From NCBI GenBank assembly GCA_910584075.1, contig CAJTZI010000004.1:1-64000 (forward strand): DNA of 64,000 bases, read 5' to 3'. Below the pieces are notes generated by a model. It was given only the letters and a program-made list of their open reading frames with translations. It was not told the origin of the DNA and ran no database searches. Origin of the DNA: an uncultured Oscillibacter sp. (lineage in GTDB: Bacteria; Bacillota; Clostridia; Oscillospirales; Oscillospiraceae). Made by a program: the position numbers and the translations under genes. Shown piece after piece: positions 16,039 to 24,378 of the stretch; positions within the stretch are counted from its first letter, which is position 1; each line of letters begins with the position of its first letter.

Positions 16039-16248
16039 ATGGAAATCAAAGCGAGGATTCCCGGTATGGTCACTGCGGTCAATGTCAAGGTGGGCGACGA
16101 CGTCAAGGTCAAGACCATCGTCGGCGTCATGGAGGCCATGAAGATGGAGCAGCCGATCGCCAGCCCTGTGGAGGGCCGGGTAAAGGAGATCCGGGTTGCG
16201 GCCAAGGATAAAGTGAAGGCCGGTCAGGTCCTGATGGTGATCGAGTGA
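16039..16248 (+). CDS. gcdC: Biotin carrier subunit, minimal form (GcdC-like)
   Basis: 69 residues, almost exactly one biotinyl domain: EAMKM with biotin-accepting Lys35 and the flanking hairpins. Acidaminococcus-type GcdC carries a long Ala/Pro-rich linker before this domain; here the linker is missing altogether, so the carrier must shuttle between GcdA and GcdB as a free small domain. AAAAAGGAG precedes ATG 16039. It is the last gene of the operon and is followed by several strong hairpins. Confidence 0.9.
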   Translation: MEIKARIPGMVTAVNVKVGDDVKVKTIVGVMEAMKMEQPIASPVEGRVKEIRVAAKDKVKAGQVLMVIE

Positions 16249-16348
16249 AGAGGGATTCGGCCGTCAAGGTGCGCCGTGTCCCTGCGCCGGTCCCGCCAGC
16301 CGCGAAAGCGTACCGGTGCATAAGCGGTTTTCCACAGCGGTATGATTG

Positions 16349-16380
16349 CGAAAAAGTCTGCCATCCGGCAGACTTTTTCG
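16349..16380 (+). terminator. Terminator of the gcd operon
   Basis: CGAAAAAGTCTGCC and GGCAGACTTTTTCG form a 14-bp stem with a 4-base loop. A and T runs on each side allow it to serve both the gcd operon and the convergent araC gene. Confidence 0.75.
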
Positions 16381-16390
16381 ACAGGCTGAC

Positions 16391-16470
16391 AGCACGGTGT
16401 GAACCGTGCTGTCCTGCTGATTTGGAACCCGTATTCACAGACGGCGTTCACCGTCTGTGAATACGGGTTC
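16391..16470. repeat. Two further inverted repeats between gcdC and araC
   Basis: AGCACGGT/ACCGTGCT (16391-16410) and a perfect 20-bp inverted repeat (16425-16444 with 16451-16470, loop CGTTCA) that ends exactly at the araC stop codon. No long U tract, so transcript protection or protein binding is possible as well as termination. Confidence 0.7.
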
Positions 16471-17409
16471 TTACACATCTTCACCGGACGTCTCCGGGAC
16501 GCTTTCCTCTGGGGGCGCTTTCGAGGCCCCCATGTCTTTCGGGTCCACGTAATAGCGGTAATTGAAATTGCCGTGCAGGCGGATGTCCCGCTGGATACTG
16601 TCCCGCTGAAGCTCGCGGACTTCCCGCGGCGTCATTTTGCAGACCTTTTTGAAGACACGGGTAAAGTAGTGGGGACTGGAAAAACCGACAATCTGGCTGA
16701 TGCAGGACATGGAGTTTCTGGTATAGCAGAGCAGATCATAGGCCCGGGATATGCGCACATATTTCAGATAATCAACAATCGTCATGCCGGTGGCGTCCTT
16801 AAAGAGCTTGCAGAGGTAGGTCTTATTGTAGCGCAGAGCCTCAGCGAGATTTTCCAAAGCAAATTCCTCGGCGTAGTGGTTGTCAATATAGTGCACAATG
16901 TCCGCCGCAATCCCGTGAATATCCTCCATGTTCTTTTTGAGAGACATCCTAATTCGGGGCGATTTGACCGCATCCCACAGCTGCTGCTGTTTTTGCAAAA
17001 GCGCAAGCAGTGCCGCCTCAAAAATCAATCTGGAAATTTCCTGGCTGTACTGGCTGTCTTCATACCAGTACTCTCTGCATTTGAGAAGATTGTCGCTGAT
17101 GAAGTCTTCGCTGATTTTTATTTGCGCAGGCAGCTGCGCGCAGACCTGCCGGAGCTCCTCATCGTGGATCAAAAATTTGATATCTACATACCGCAGCAAT
17201 CCGTCTTCCATGACTGGCAGTTCATGCAGGGTTCCCGGCCGGAGAAAAATCAGGTCTCCGCCTTCGATCACCACTTTTTGATTGTCCAAATAGTAGGAAG
17301 CCAATCCGTTGATGATATACCAGATCTGATAAAAATCGTGGCTGTGCTGGCGGACGCCCCAGCCCTTGAAAAAATCAATCATGAAAATGTGAAGAAGCTC
17401 AGTCTTCAA
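16471..17409 (-). CDS. AraC-family transcriptional regulator
   Basis: 312 residues from TTG 17409. An N-terminal cupin sensor (RQHSHDFYQIWYI, residues 20-110) is followed by the AraC double helix-turn-helix at about 185-285: FALENLAEALRYNKTYLCKL and ISQIVGFSSPHYFTRVFKK. TTG 17409 is chosen because GGGGGTGA lies 6 bases upstream and a TTGACA promoter element lies only 70 bases away; ATG 17451 would have no ribosome site. It is convergent with the gcd operon, which has a weak -35, so activation of that operon in response to a 2-oxoacid or amino-acid signal is a reasonable inference. Confidence 0.85.
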   Translation of the reverse strand: MKTELLHIFMIDFFKGWGVRQHSHDFYQIWYIINGLASYYLDNQKVVIEGGDLIFLRPGTLHELPVMEDGLLRYVDIKFLIHDEELRQVCAQLPAQIKISEDFISDNLLKCREYWYEDSQYSQEISRLIFEAALLALLQKQQQLWDAVKSPRIRMSLKKNMEDIHGIAADIVHYIDNHYAEEFALENLAEALRYNKTYLCKLFKDATGMTIVDYLKYVRISRAYDLLCYTRNSMSCISQIVGFSSPHYFTRVFKKVCKMTPREVRELQRDSIQRDIRLHGNFNYRYYVDPKDMGASKAPPEESVPETSGEDV

Positions 17410-17455
17410 GAGCTCACCCCCAGAAAATAAAACTGTCGGCTGGCTGAGCATCCGC

Positions 17456-17485
17456 AAAAGCAAGGCTCACGCGGAGTTCTGTCAA
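17456..17485 (-). promoter_or_regulatory. Candidate promoter of the araC gene
   Basis: Minus-strand TTGACA (17480-17485), 17-18 bases, then a poor -10 (TGCTTT or GCTTTT). The gap 17410-17736 otherwise shows no convincing gene. Confidence 0.45.
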
Positions 17486-17736
17486 AATCTTTGCCGGCAA
17501 GAGAGAAAAGCCCGGAAATCCAGACGGGGTTTCAAGGTCTTCAGACGAAGGCCAGCAGACATTTTTGGCGTGAGGATATGCCCGGAGATTGGTTCGGCGC
17601 TTCCTGAAAGATCGGAACGCATCCGCTCCGGTCCCCGCAGGCACAACCGGAAAGCGCCTGCCGGACGGGGACGGACAAGCATCCCCTCCCGGCGGGTGCG
17701 GGAATCTTTGTGCTCTGCAAACCGGAGAATTCCGTT

Positions 17737-18744
17737 TTACTCCGCGTTTTCGGCAATGACAGCCTGGACAGAGGCGGAAATCTGTCCGGATTCCGGCGTC
17801 AGAGTTCCCTCCTCAGTCAGGATCGGCGTGTCAAGCACACTCTTGACGGCCTTGGCCAACGCGCAGCACGCCGCCACCGCCGCCTTTTCCTCCGGGGTAT
17901 ATCTGGAGTAGTCCGTGCCGCGGGAGGCAATGATCTGTTCCAAAGAGTAGACCATCGGCGAGAAGGCTGCGTCCAGCCGAATCAGCAGCCGCTCAAACAG
18001 CACCGCCCGCATCCGGATGCCTTTGCAGAGGATTTGGACGGTATCCATTTCCTCCCGGAATTTCTGTGCCTCCGCCAGATTCTCATAGGCCCGGTCCTTG
18101 TTGACATGCGCCTTTGCGCCGACGACGAACCCGATTACCGCCAGAGCCGGTCCGGTCACAAGGCCGCCAAGCACAGCGGTGCCGCCCGCGATGCCCAGCC
18201 CTCCGGCGGCCAGAGAGCCGCCTCCCAGAAACGCCAGGGTTGCATTGGTGGCCGCGGCGCCGTTGAGGGCGGCAATGGCGGTCCCCGTCGACGCCGCGCC
18301 AAAGGTCATGGCGCCTCCATAGGCGCCGAAGGCCGTGATGGCTCCCAGTGCGGCGCCGCCGGCAACACCTCCCAGCAAAGACGCCGCTATGGACCCCATT
18401 GCATGCAGCTCGTCCAGCGACTGCCGGTCGATTCTGAAGTTCTGCAGCTCCCGCAGTCCGGCGGAGTCCTCCAGCTCTATGTTGTGAAGCTGCTCAAAGG
18501 CCTGGACAAAGGGCGTCATGCTGTTATTCAGAATCCAGATCTTCTTCCTGCCCAAATCCGTGATGGCTTTGCCGCTGCGCTCCCGGCTCGCGTTGCCAAG
18601 GGCGGCGGCCTCTTCCGCGATGGCCCGCGCCTGCTTGTTGGTCTCAGACGCATTCTTCTGATCAAATCCCGCTTTCACGGATTTCCCCACCCCGACAACG
18701 GCAGAACCTGCGCCAATACCGATTAACAAGAATGGAATCGGCAT
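17737..18744 (-). CDS. Glycine-zipper membrane protein of a three-gene module
   Basis: 335 residues. After a short N-terminal hydrophobic stretch and a charged helical region, residues ~115-210 form a long Gly/Ala-rich segment with repeated GxxxG spacing (GGVAGGAALGAI, LGIAGGTAVLGGLVTG), the glycine-zipper pattern of proteins that pack into or across membranes. The C-terminal third is helical and soluble. No enzyme motif. ATG 18744 has GGAGGGGAG upstream and lies 1 base past the stop of the TerB-like gene, so the two are co-translated. Function unknown; base composition is lower in GC than the neighbours, which fits transfer. Confidence 0.7.
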   Translation of the reverse strand: MPIPFLLIGIGAGSAVVGVGKSVKAGFDQKNASETNKQARAIAEEAAALGNASRERSGKAITDLGRKKIWILNNSMTPFVQAFEQLHNIELEDSAGLRELQNFRIDRQSLDELHAMGSIAASLLGGVAGGAALGAITAFGAYGGAMTFGAASTGTAIAALNGAAATNATLAFLGGGSLAAGGLGIAGGTAVLGGLVTGPALAVIGFVVGAKAHVNKDRAYENLAEAQKFREEMDTVQILCKGIRMRAVLFERLLIRLDAAFSPMVYSLEQIIASRGTDYSRYTPEEKAAVAACCALAKAVKSVLDTPILTEEGTLTPESGQISASVQAVIAENAE

Positions 18745-18745
18745 A

Positions 18746-19345
18746 TTATCTCCCCTCCGTTTCCACAATCTCCGCTTCAGAAATCAGCGCTTTGATGTTG
18801 TCAAACATCATTTGAATATTCCGGTCAAGCTCCTCAACGGTATCTTTGATGACATCATAGGGCTTGGAAGTGGTTTTGACCCATTCTTTCTGCCTGCTTA
18901 GGGCTGCAAGGGCCTCCGCGGTATCGGTCAGATCGGCCGTGACAGACTGCGCAAGGCCCCAGCGGTCTGTCAGCATGGCCACAATGCGCCGCTCCGCCTC
19001 GGAGTATTCGCCATCCGCGTATCCCAGGTTGATCAGCGTCCATATGACAGATATGCGGACGTCGTTTCGCTTGAACAGATCGCCACTGGAGAGAAAGCCT
19101 CCCTCTCCCTTGCGGACTGTCTGCAGGATTTTTTCCCGAATATGCTCCCAATGGGATATTTTCTGCTTATCGTAAGGTTTCCAGCAGCGCCAGATGATCT
19201 GATCCCTGCTGTAATCGTCGATCCCCATCTCCTCACAGATCTGGTCAAACCGCGCCCGTTTCGCAGAGGAGACGTCGCCGTCAGCCATCATGAAAAAATA
19301 ATAGAGCCGGGCCTGAGCCCCTTTTGCGTAGTCTACTGTGTACAT
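18746..19345 (-). CDS. TerB-like (tellurite-resistance B fold) protein
   Basis: 199 residues, all-helical, soluble. The TerB-type signature appears twice in weak form: MADGDVSSAKRARFDQI near residue 20 and GYADGEYSEAERRIVAML near residue 115, each an ADGxxxxxE helix-turn motif known to bind a metal in TerB. TerB domains occur in stress, phage-defence and membrane-surveillance systems, but their reaction is unknown. ATG 19345 has GAGGTG upstream. Gene order (large protein, TerB-like, glycine-zipper) on one strand with tight spacing points to a functional module. Confidence 0.7.
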   Translation of the reverse strand: MYTVDYAKGAQARLYYFFMMADGDVSSAKRARFDQICEEMGIDDYSRDQIIWRCWKPYDKQKISHWEHIREKILQTVRKGEGGFLSSGDLFKRNDVRISVIWTLINLGYADGEYSEAERRIVAMLTDRWGLAQSVTADLTDTAEALAALSRQKEWVKTTSKPYDVIKDTVEELDRNIQMMFDNIKALISEAEIVETEGR

Positions 19346-19441
19346 AAGGCACCTCTTTTCCAATACTTAAAACCGTCAAACCGCCTTGCCTGACAGAAAC
19401 ATCCATCTCCCTCCGGGAGCCCGCCGGCTCTCAGGCGGACA

Positions 19442-20986
19442 CTAGAACTTGATAGGCCGGTCATCTTCCATCAGTGCGTTGAACTCATCCTGCGAGCGGA
19501 ACAGCGCCTCTTTTCCGACGGCCTCCGTGATGGAATTTGCCGCCGTGATGAATCCGTCCACATTTCCGATGCGCAGCGATTCCTTGAGATTGTCAAACCC
19601 GCGGTGGAACGCCTCTGCGCTGCAGGCCAGATGTTCCTCAATCAGAGATTCCACCTCGTTCCGGTAAGTGCGAATCAGCTCAATCTGCCGCGCGCATTCC
19701 GCCTCAACCAGAAGGCGCTCCTCATGGACGAATTTCTCCTCCTTCAAAGACGACAGCAAAATTCCATAGCTGGCGGAGGCAACGGCATAGCCGAGCATTC
19801 CGCCCACCAGTCCGCCTGCCACGGGAATTGGAATGACCGCCTGCCCGATTGTGGCAAACAGGGCGGAGGACAGCATGCCGGTGCCCTGTTCACCCAACTC
19901 CTCGAAGCACTCCAGACCGTTGATCTCCCCGCTGAAATACCGGCGCATGGTCTTGGCGGATCCCACGCCCACCGCCGCAATGACCCCCGGGAGGTTGGTC
20001 CTGGCAAGGGCCCGGACGGATTCTGATCTCGCGTTCTGCATCAAACCCTTGACCGAGGCTCCCGCAAAGCCGGTGCCATAGCCCATAGCGGCGGCAGAGC
20101 CGGTATTTCGGGCCACTTCCGCGGCGGCCTTTTCTGGCTCCTCCGTCCCATTGACCAGGGCGACCAGGTTTTGAACGATGGAGACGCTGCCTCCCACCAC
20201 AGCGCCGAATTTGGCAGACTCCATTCCGGCACGGTGGGAGAGCTTTGCAATATCTTTCGCGGTGGACAGCTTCGGGTGCAGGCGGGCAAACATGGCCTCC
20301 TGGCTGGAAACTGTGCTGGGCCGGAGATTTTTCCTGATTTTTTCGTACTTTTCCAATTCGGCTTCCAGCGTTTTAACGGCTTCCGGCGATCCCGACTCCC
20401 GCTGCCGTGCGATTTGCGTCTTCAGATCCGAAATCTTATTGTGGGTTTGCTTCAGAATTTCATCATAGAAATCAGATGGGACTTCAATCTTTACATCGCT
20501 TTCCAGGTACTTGGAAAACTTTTTGGAGGCCAGCTGGCTCAGTGCCTCCTGCGGGGTGTTGCCCACAAATTTCATTTGGGAACCGGATCCGGGGATGATT
20601 CTTCCGGTTGCGTCCACCTCAAAATGATCATACAGCGGGTCATTTACGCGTCCCAGATCATCAGAACGGACTTTTCTCTCCGGCGACCCCTGAATGATCT
20701 TCTCGGCGTTTGCCTTGGCCGTTTCTTTCACCTCCGCGGCAAAGCCGGCCTGCTGCTTTAAGTTCTGTTTCTTATAATCTGGATGGACTTTGCTTTCCGC
20801 AATGCTTTTCAGGCCTTTTTTCAGCTGCTTTCCCGACTCATTGTCCTGCCCTGCATAGGCGGCCGCATGCTCCTTGACGGCTGAGCCATAGCGCTGGACA
20901 GTCTCCGCCGCGGCGCCGGTGATTCCTGCGGCTGTAAGCCGATCCATCTCCTTTTTTCTCTCTTTTCCGGTATCCGATTTGTCCAT
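19442..20986 (-). CDS. Large membrane-associated protein of the TerB/glycine-zipper module
   Basis: 514 residues from ATG 20986 (GGAG 7 bases upstream); the longer frame to 21055 has no ribosome site. Residues 1-110 are charged and helical; 110-220 form a compact domain (HFEVDATGRIIPGSGSQMKF then KIEVPSDFYDEI); 185-235 look coiled-coil; 275-430 hold Gly-rich hydrophobic helices (VVGGSVSIVQNLVALV, VAGGLVGGMLGYAVASASYG); the tail ends in a conserved-looking QDEFNALMEDDRPIKF. I recognise no named family with certainty. Domain order resembles proteins that deliver or hold a soluble domain at a membrane. First gene of the module. Confidence 0.65.
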   Translation of the reverse strand: MDKSDTGKERKKEMDRLTAAGITGAAAETVQRYGSAVKEHAAAYAGQDNESGKQLKKGLKSIAESKVHPDYKKQNLKQQAGFAAEVKETAKANAEKIIQGSPERKVRSDDLGRVNDPLYDHFEVDATGRIIPGSGSQMKFVGNTPQEALSQLASKKFSKYLESDVKIEVPSDFYDEILKQTHNKISDLKTQIARQRESGSPEAVKTLEAELEKYEKIRKNLRPSTVSSQEAMFARLHPKLSTAKDIAKLSHRAGMESAKFGAVVGGSVSIVQNLVALVNGTEEPEKAAAEVARNTGSAAAMGYGTGFAGASVKGLMQNARSESVRALARTNLPGVIAAVGVGSAKTMRRYFSGEINGLECFEELGEQGTGMLSSALFATIGQAVIPIPVAGGLVGGMLGYAVASASYGILLSSLKEEKFVHEERLLVEAECARQIELIRTYRNEVESLIEEHLACSAEAFHRGFDNLKESLRIGNVDGFITAANSITEAVGKEALFRSQDEFNALMEDDRPIKF

Positions 20987-21148
20987 GAAATCACTCCGCA
21001 ATAAGGATATCGAGTATGTGTTTTTCAGTTTACTATAATAATTCAACAAATGCAAGTAAAGACTCGGAAGCGATGCGCCGGCCGCTTATTTCCCCATTTT
21101 TGATTTTTCCTCAAAGCAGTGCCGGGGCGGCGGTCCGCCGCCCCGGCA

Positions 21149-21315
21149 TTAGGCCCCGTTTGAAAAAGGTCAAAACGCCCAGACAGAGCATCTTTTTCCA
21201 CTGTGCCGCGTTAAAAATTTTTGAAACACACAACGCATTCCTGCAAATTTTTGCCTCGCCCAGCGAAAGATTCTCTCGCTGTTGGACATTCTGACATTTT
21301 TCAAACAAGGCCTAA
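21149..21315. mobile_element. MITE-like repeat, copy 1
   Basis: 167 bp bounded by 24-bp imperfect inverted ends (21149-21172 and 21292-21315) that share TTAGGCC and GTTTGAAAAA. No coding capacity. The interior shares an identical 20-mer, CCTGCAAATTTTTGCCTCGC (21240-21259), with the copy at 45115-45258 in reverse orientation, and is similar to the copy at 61130-61294. The 20987-21417 gap holds this element and the exporter promoter. Confidence 0.75.
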
Positions 21316-21353
21316 AATCCCTGAAAGGGACACGCCCCTTTTGCGTCTTGCCA

Positions 21354-21382
21354 TTGCGCCGGGGAGGAAGTTGTGATATTAT
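21354..21382 (+). promoter_or_regulatory. Promoter of the ABC exporter operon
   Basis: TTGCGC, 17 bases, TATTAT; transcript start near 21389, 29 bases before the start codon. Confidence 0.6.
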
Positions 21383-21417
21383 GTAATCTGTACTGACATG
21401 TGATAAGGAGTATTGCC

Positions 21418-23169
21418 ATGACCACCCGGGAGTTTCAGGAACAATCTACCCTGCAAATCTTTCTCTCCTATTTCAGGCCTCACCGGCGGCTTTTTCTCAT
21501 GGATTTGGGCTGTGCGCTGATGATCTCCCTCATCGACCTGGCTTTTCCCTATGTCTCCCGCTGGTGCATGTATGAGCTGCTGCCGGAGAGCGCCTATCAG
21601 ACCTTCTTTTGTGTGATGGCGGTGGTGCTGGCGGCCTTCGCGGCGCGGGCGGCGCTGACCTATGTCATCTGCTACTGGGGCCACACCTTCGGCATCCTGG
21701 TGGAGGCGGACATCCGCCGGGACCTGTTCCGCCACATGCAGGAGCTGAGCTTTGACTACTTTGACCGCAACCGCACGGGGCAGCTCATGAGCCGCCTGAC
21801 GGCAGACCTCTTCGACATCACCGAGCTTGCCCACCACGGGCCGGAGGACGTCTTCATCTCCGGCGTCACCATCGTGGGGGCCCTGGTGATCATGTTCACT
21901 ATCCAGTGGCGGCTGGCCCTGGTGATCGCCGTGATTCTGCCCGTCTTCCTCCTGGTGGTCTGGACCTGCCGCAGGTCCATGCAGGAGGCCTCGGCCCGGG
22001 TGAAGCAGCGCACCGCCGTCATCAACGCCGATATCGAGTCCGGCCTCTCCGGCATCCGCACCGCCAAGGCCTTTGCCAACGAGGAGACAGAGCTCCGCAA
22101 GTTTGAGACCTCCAACGACAGCTTCAAGACCTCCAAGCGGCAGTTCCACAGGGCCATGGGCCGGTTCAACGCGGTGATGGAGTTCTTTCTGTGCATCCTC
22201 TCCGCGGCGGTGATTGCCGCCGGGGGCTTCCTCATCATGCGGGGGCAGATGGACACCGTGGACCTGATCACCTTCAGCCTGTATATCACCACCTTCGTCA
22301 ATCCCGTCCGCAAGCTCTCCACCTTTGCCGAGCTCTTTGCCAACGGCACGGCGGGCCTGGGCCGCTTTGTTGAGCTGATGCGCACGGAGCCCGCCATGAA
22401 GGACGCGCCGGACGCCTGCGCCCTGGGCCGGGTGGAGGGCCGCGTCGACGTGGACCACGTCAGCTTTGCCTATCAGGATGACCTGGATGTGCTCCATGAC
22501 GTGGATCTCCACATCCGCCCCGGGGAGACCGTGGCGGTGGTGGGGCCCTCCGGCGGGGGGAAATCCACCCTCTGCCAGCTGATCCCCCGGTTTTACGACG
22601 TGACGGACGGCGCCATCCGCGTCGACGGACAGGATGTGCGCCAGGTGACCCAGGAGTCCCTGCGGCAGAACGTGGGCGTGGTGCAGCAGGACGTGTTTCT
22701 CTTCGCCGCCAGTATTCTGGAGAATATCCGCTACGGCCGCCCCGGAGCCTCCGAGGAGGAGGTGGCTCAGGCCGCACGGCTGGCGGAGATCTACGACGAC
22801 ATCATCGCCATGCCTGAGGGGTTCAACACCTACGTGGGGGAGCGGGGCGCCCTGCTCTCCGGAGGGCAGAAGCAGCGGATTTCCATCGCCCGCATCTTTT
22901 TGAAAAACCCGCCGGTGCTGATTCTGGACGAGGCCACCTCCGCCCTGGACAGCGTCACGGAGGCCAAGCTCCAGGAGACCTTTGAGAAGCTCTCCCGGGG
23001 CCGTACCACCATCATCATCGCCCACCGCCTCTCCACCGTCCGCAATGCCGACCGCATCGCCGTGGTGGAGGATGGCCGCATCGCCGAGCTGGGCTCCCAT
23101 GAAGAGCTGATGGCAAAGGACGGGGCCTACGCCGCCCTGGTCCGCACCCAGGAGCTGCGCCATGGATAA
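21418..23169 (+). CDS. ABC exporter, fused membrane and ATPase domains
   Basis: 583 residues. Residues 1-320 are a six-helix type IV exporter membrane domain; 340-583 form the nucleotide-binding domain with Walker A GPSGGGKST, a Q-loop, signature LSGGQKQR, Walker B VLILDEATSALD and H-loop IIAHRLST, all intact. Works as a homodimer or half of a heterodimer in the membrane to export lipid, peptide or drug; the substrate cannot be told. ATG 21418 follows AAGGAG by 7 bases; an upstream frame start at 21400 has none. Its stop overlaps the ylmH start, so they are one operon. Confidence 0.9.
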   Translation: MTTREFQEQSTLQIFLSYFRPHRRLFLMDLGCALMISLIDLAFPYVSRWCMYELLPESAYQTFFCVMAVVLAAFAARAALTYVICYWGHTFGILVEADIRRDLFRHMQELSFDYFDRNRTGQLMSRLTADLFDITELAHHGPEDVFISGVTIVGALVIMFTIQWRLALVIAVILPVFLLVVWTCRRSMQEASARVKQRTAVINADIESGLSGIRTAKAFANEETELRKFETSNDSFKTSKRQFHRAMGRFNAVMEFFLCILSAAVIAAGGFLIMRGQMDTVDLITFSLYITTFVNPVRKLSTFAELFANGTAGLGRFVELMRTEPAMKDAPDACALGRVEGRVDVDHVSFAYQDDLDVLHDVDLHIRPGETVAVVGPSGGGKSTLCQLIPRFYDVTDGAIRVDGQDVRQVTQESLRQNVGVVQQDVFLFAASILENIRYGRPGASEEEVAQAARLAEIYDDIIAMPEGFNTYVGERGALLSGGQKQRISIARIFLKNPPVLILDEATSALDSVTEAKLQETFEKLSRGRTTIIIAHRLSTVRNADRIAVVEDGRIAELGSHEELMAKDGAYAALVRTQELRHG

Positions 23170-23953
23170 GGGTGCTCTGCTGGACCGCTTGGGAGCCGCC
23201 GGGGAGGAGCGGCTGATTCTGGCGAAGATTTTGGACCGGGCGGAGCAGGCCCGGAACCGCAGCATTCCCGCCGCCACGGATTTTCTCTCCCCCGCTCAGC
23301 TGGCCCGGGCCGGAGACCTGCTGCGTCTGGCGGGGTTCATGGACTACGCCGCTCTGGGGGGCTACGAGACGGCGGAGCGCCGCCTGCTCCTCTTTCTGCC
23401 GGACTGGCTGGAGGCGGAGGAGGCGGAGAGCCAGAGCCCCATTCGGTGTCTGCGGGCCGCGTTCCGGGAGGAGTACCGGCTGACCCACCGGGATTTCCTG
23501 GGGAGCCTTATGGGCATGGGGATTGTCCGTGAAAAGGTGGGGGACATTCTGGTGGGACCGGACAGTGCTGACCTGATCGTGCTGGACACCGTGGCGGACT
23601 TTCTGCTCCAGAGCTGGGACAGCGCCGGACGGGCAAAACTCACCGTCTCCGCCATTGAGGCAGAGAACCTCCATATCCCGGCGGTGAGCTGCCAGGAGGT
23701 GCGGGCCACGGTCTCCTCGCTGCGGCTGGACGCCGTGGCCTCCAGCGGCTTCCGGATGGCCCGTGGGAAGGCCGCCGCCCTGATCGAGAGCGGGAAGGTC
23801 CAGGTGAACTGGCGGGAGTGTGTGAAGCCGGACAAGCTCCTTGCGGCGGGGGACACGGTCTCCGCCCGGGGCTTTGGGAAGTTTGAGCTTGCCCAAGTGG
23901 GCGGCGTGACGAAAAAGGGCCGCACGTCCATTGTGCTGAAGGTCTACGTGTGA
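23162..23953 (+). CDS. ylmH: YlmH-family S4-domain RNA-binding protein
   Basis: 263 residues. The C-terminal S4 RNA-binding domain covers ~185-260 (LRLDAVASSGFRMARGKAAA, then GKVQVNWRECVKPDKLLAAG); the N-terminal ~160 residues match the YlmH-specific domain. In Bacillus YlmH binds ribosomes and has been linked to translation quality control and, by location, to the division cluster. Here it is not next to ylmG or divIVA but overlaps an ABC exporter by 8 bases, an unusual setting. ATG 23162. Confidence 0.88.
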   Translation: MDKGALLDRLGAAGEERLILAKILDRAEQARNRSIPAATDFLSPAQLARAGDLLRLAGFMDYAALGGYETAERRLLLFLPDWLEAEEAESQSPIRCLRAAFREEYRLTHRDFLGSLMGMGIVREKVGDILVGPDSADLIVLDTVADFLLQSWDSAGRAKLTVSAIEAENLHIPAVSCQEVRATVSSLRLDAVASSGFRMARGKAAALIESGKVQVNWRECVKPDKLLAAGDTVSARGFGKFELAQVGGVTKKGRTSIVLKVYV

Positions 23954-23965
23954 GGAGGACAGGCC

Positions 23966-24163
23966 ATGTTGGAGTACACGTTTGAGAAAGTCCCCTGTAA
24001 CAGAGGCGTGTTTGTTGGAAAGATCCCAAAGGAACAGCACCGGGAAATGCTCCTCCGCCGGGCGGCGGATGGGTGGCGCTATGCGGGGTGGATTCCCACT
24101 CAGCAGATCAACGGCGGAATTACGGAGCTGGATTTGATTTTTGAGCGGGAGGACAAGCCATGA
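23966..24163 (+). CDS. DUF4177-like small protein
   Basis: 65 residues. MLEYTFEKVPCNRG at the start and NEW-like AADGWRYAGWIPTQ in the middle match the DUF4177 pattern (beta-strand, helix, GW-rich strand). Function unknown. GAGGAGG precedes ATG 23966 and its stop overlaps the next start (ATGA), so it is part of the ylmH operon. Confidence 0.7.
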   Translation: MLEYTFEKVPCNRGVFVGKIPKEQHREMLLRRAADGWRYAGWIPTQQINGGITELDLIFEREDKP

Positions 24164-24375
24164 ACCAGCAGCAGATTGAGCGCATCAATGAACTGGCCCG
24201 GAAGGCCAGGACCGCGGAGGGGCTGACGGAGGAGGAAAAGACGGAGCAGGCCGTCCTCCGCCGGGCCTATATTGATTCCGTGGTGGGAAATCTGAAAGGT
24301 CAGCTGGACAACACCGTCATCGTGGACGAGAAGGGGCGCCGGCGGAAGCTGAAAGCGAAAAAAGAGGAGGCGTGA
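24160..24375 (+). CDS. DUF896 (YnzC-like) protein
   Basis: 71 residues. RINELARKARTAEGLTEEE, then LRRAYIDSVVGNLKGQLDN is the diagnostic DUF896 pattern; the Bacillus member YnzC is a small helical protein of the SOS region. Charged C-terminal tail (KGRRRKLKAKKEE). Translationally coupled to the DUF4177 gene by a 4-base overlap. Function unknown; short, basic and cytoplasmic. Confidence 0.88.
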   Translation: MNQQQIERINELARKARTAEGLTEEEKTEQAVLRRAYIDSVVGNLKGQLDNTVIVDEKGRRRKLKAKKEEA

Positions 24376-24378
24376 ACG

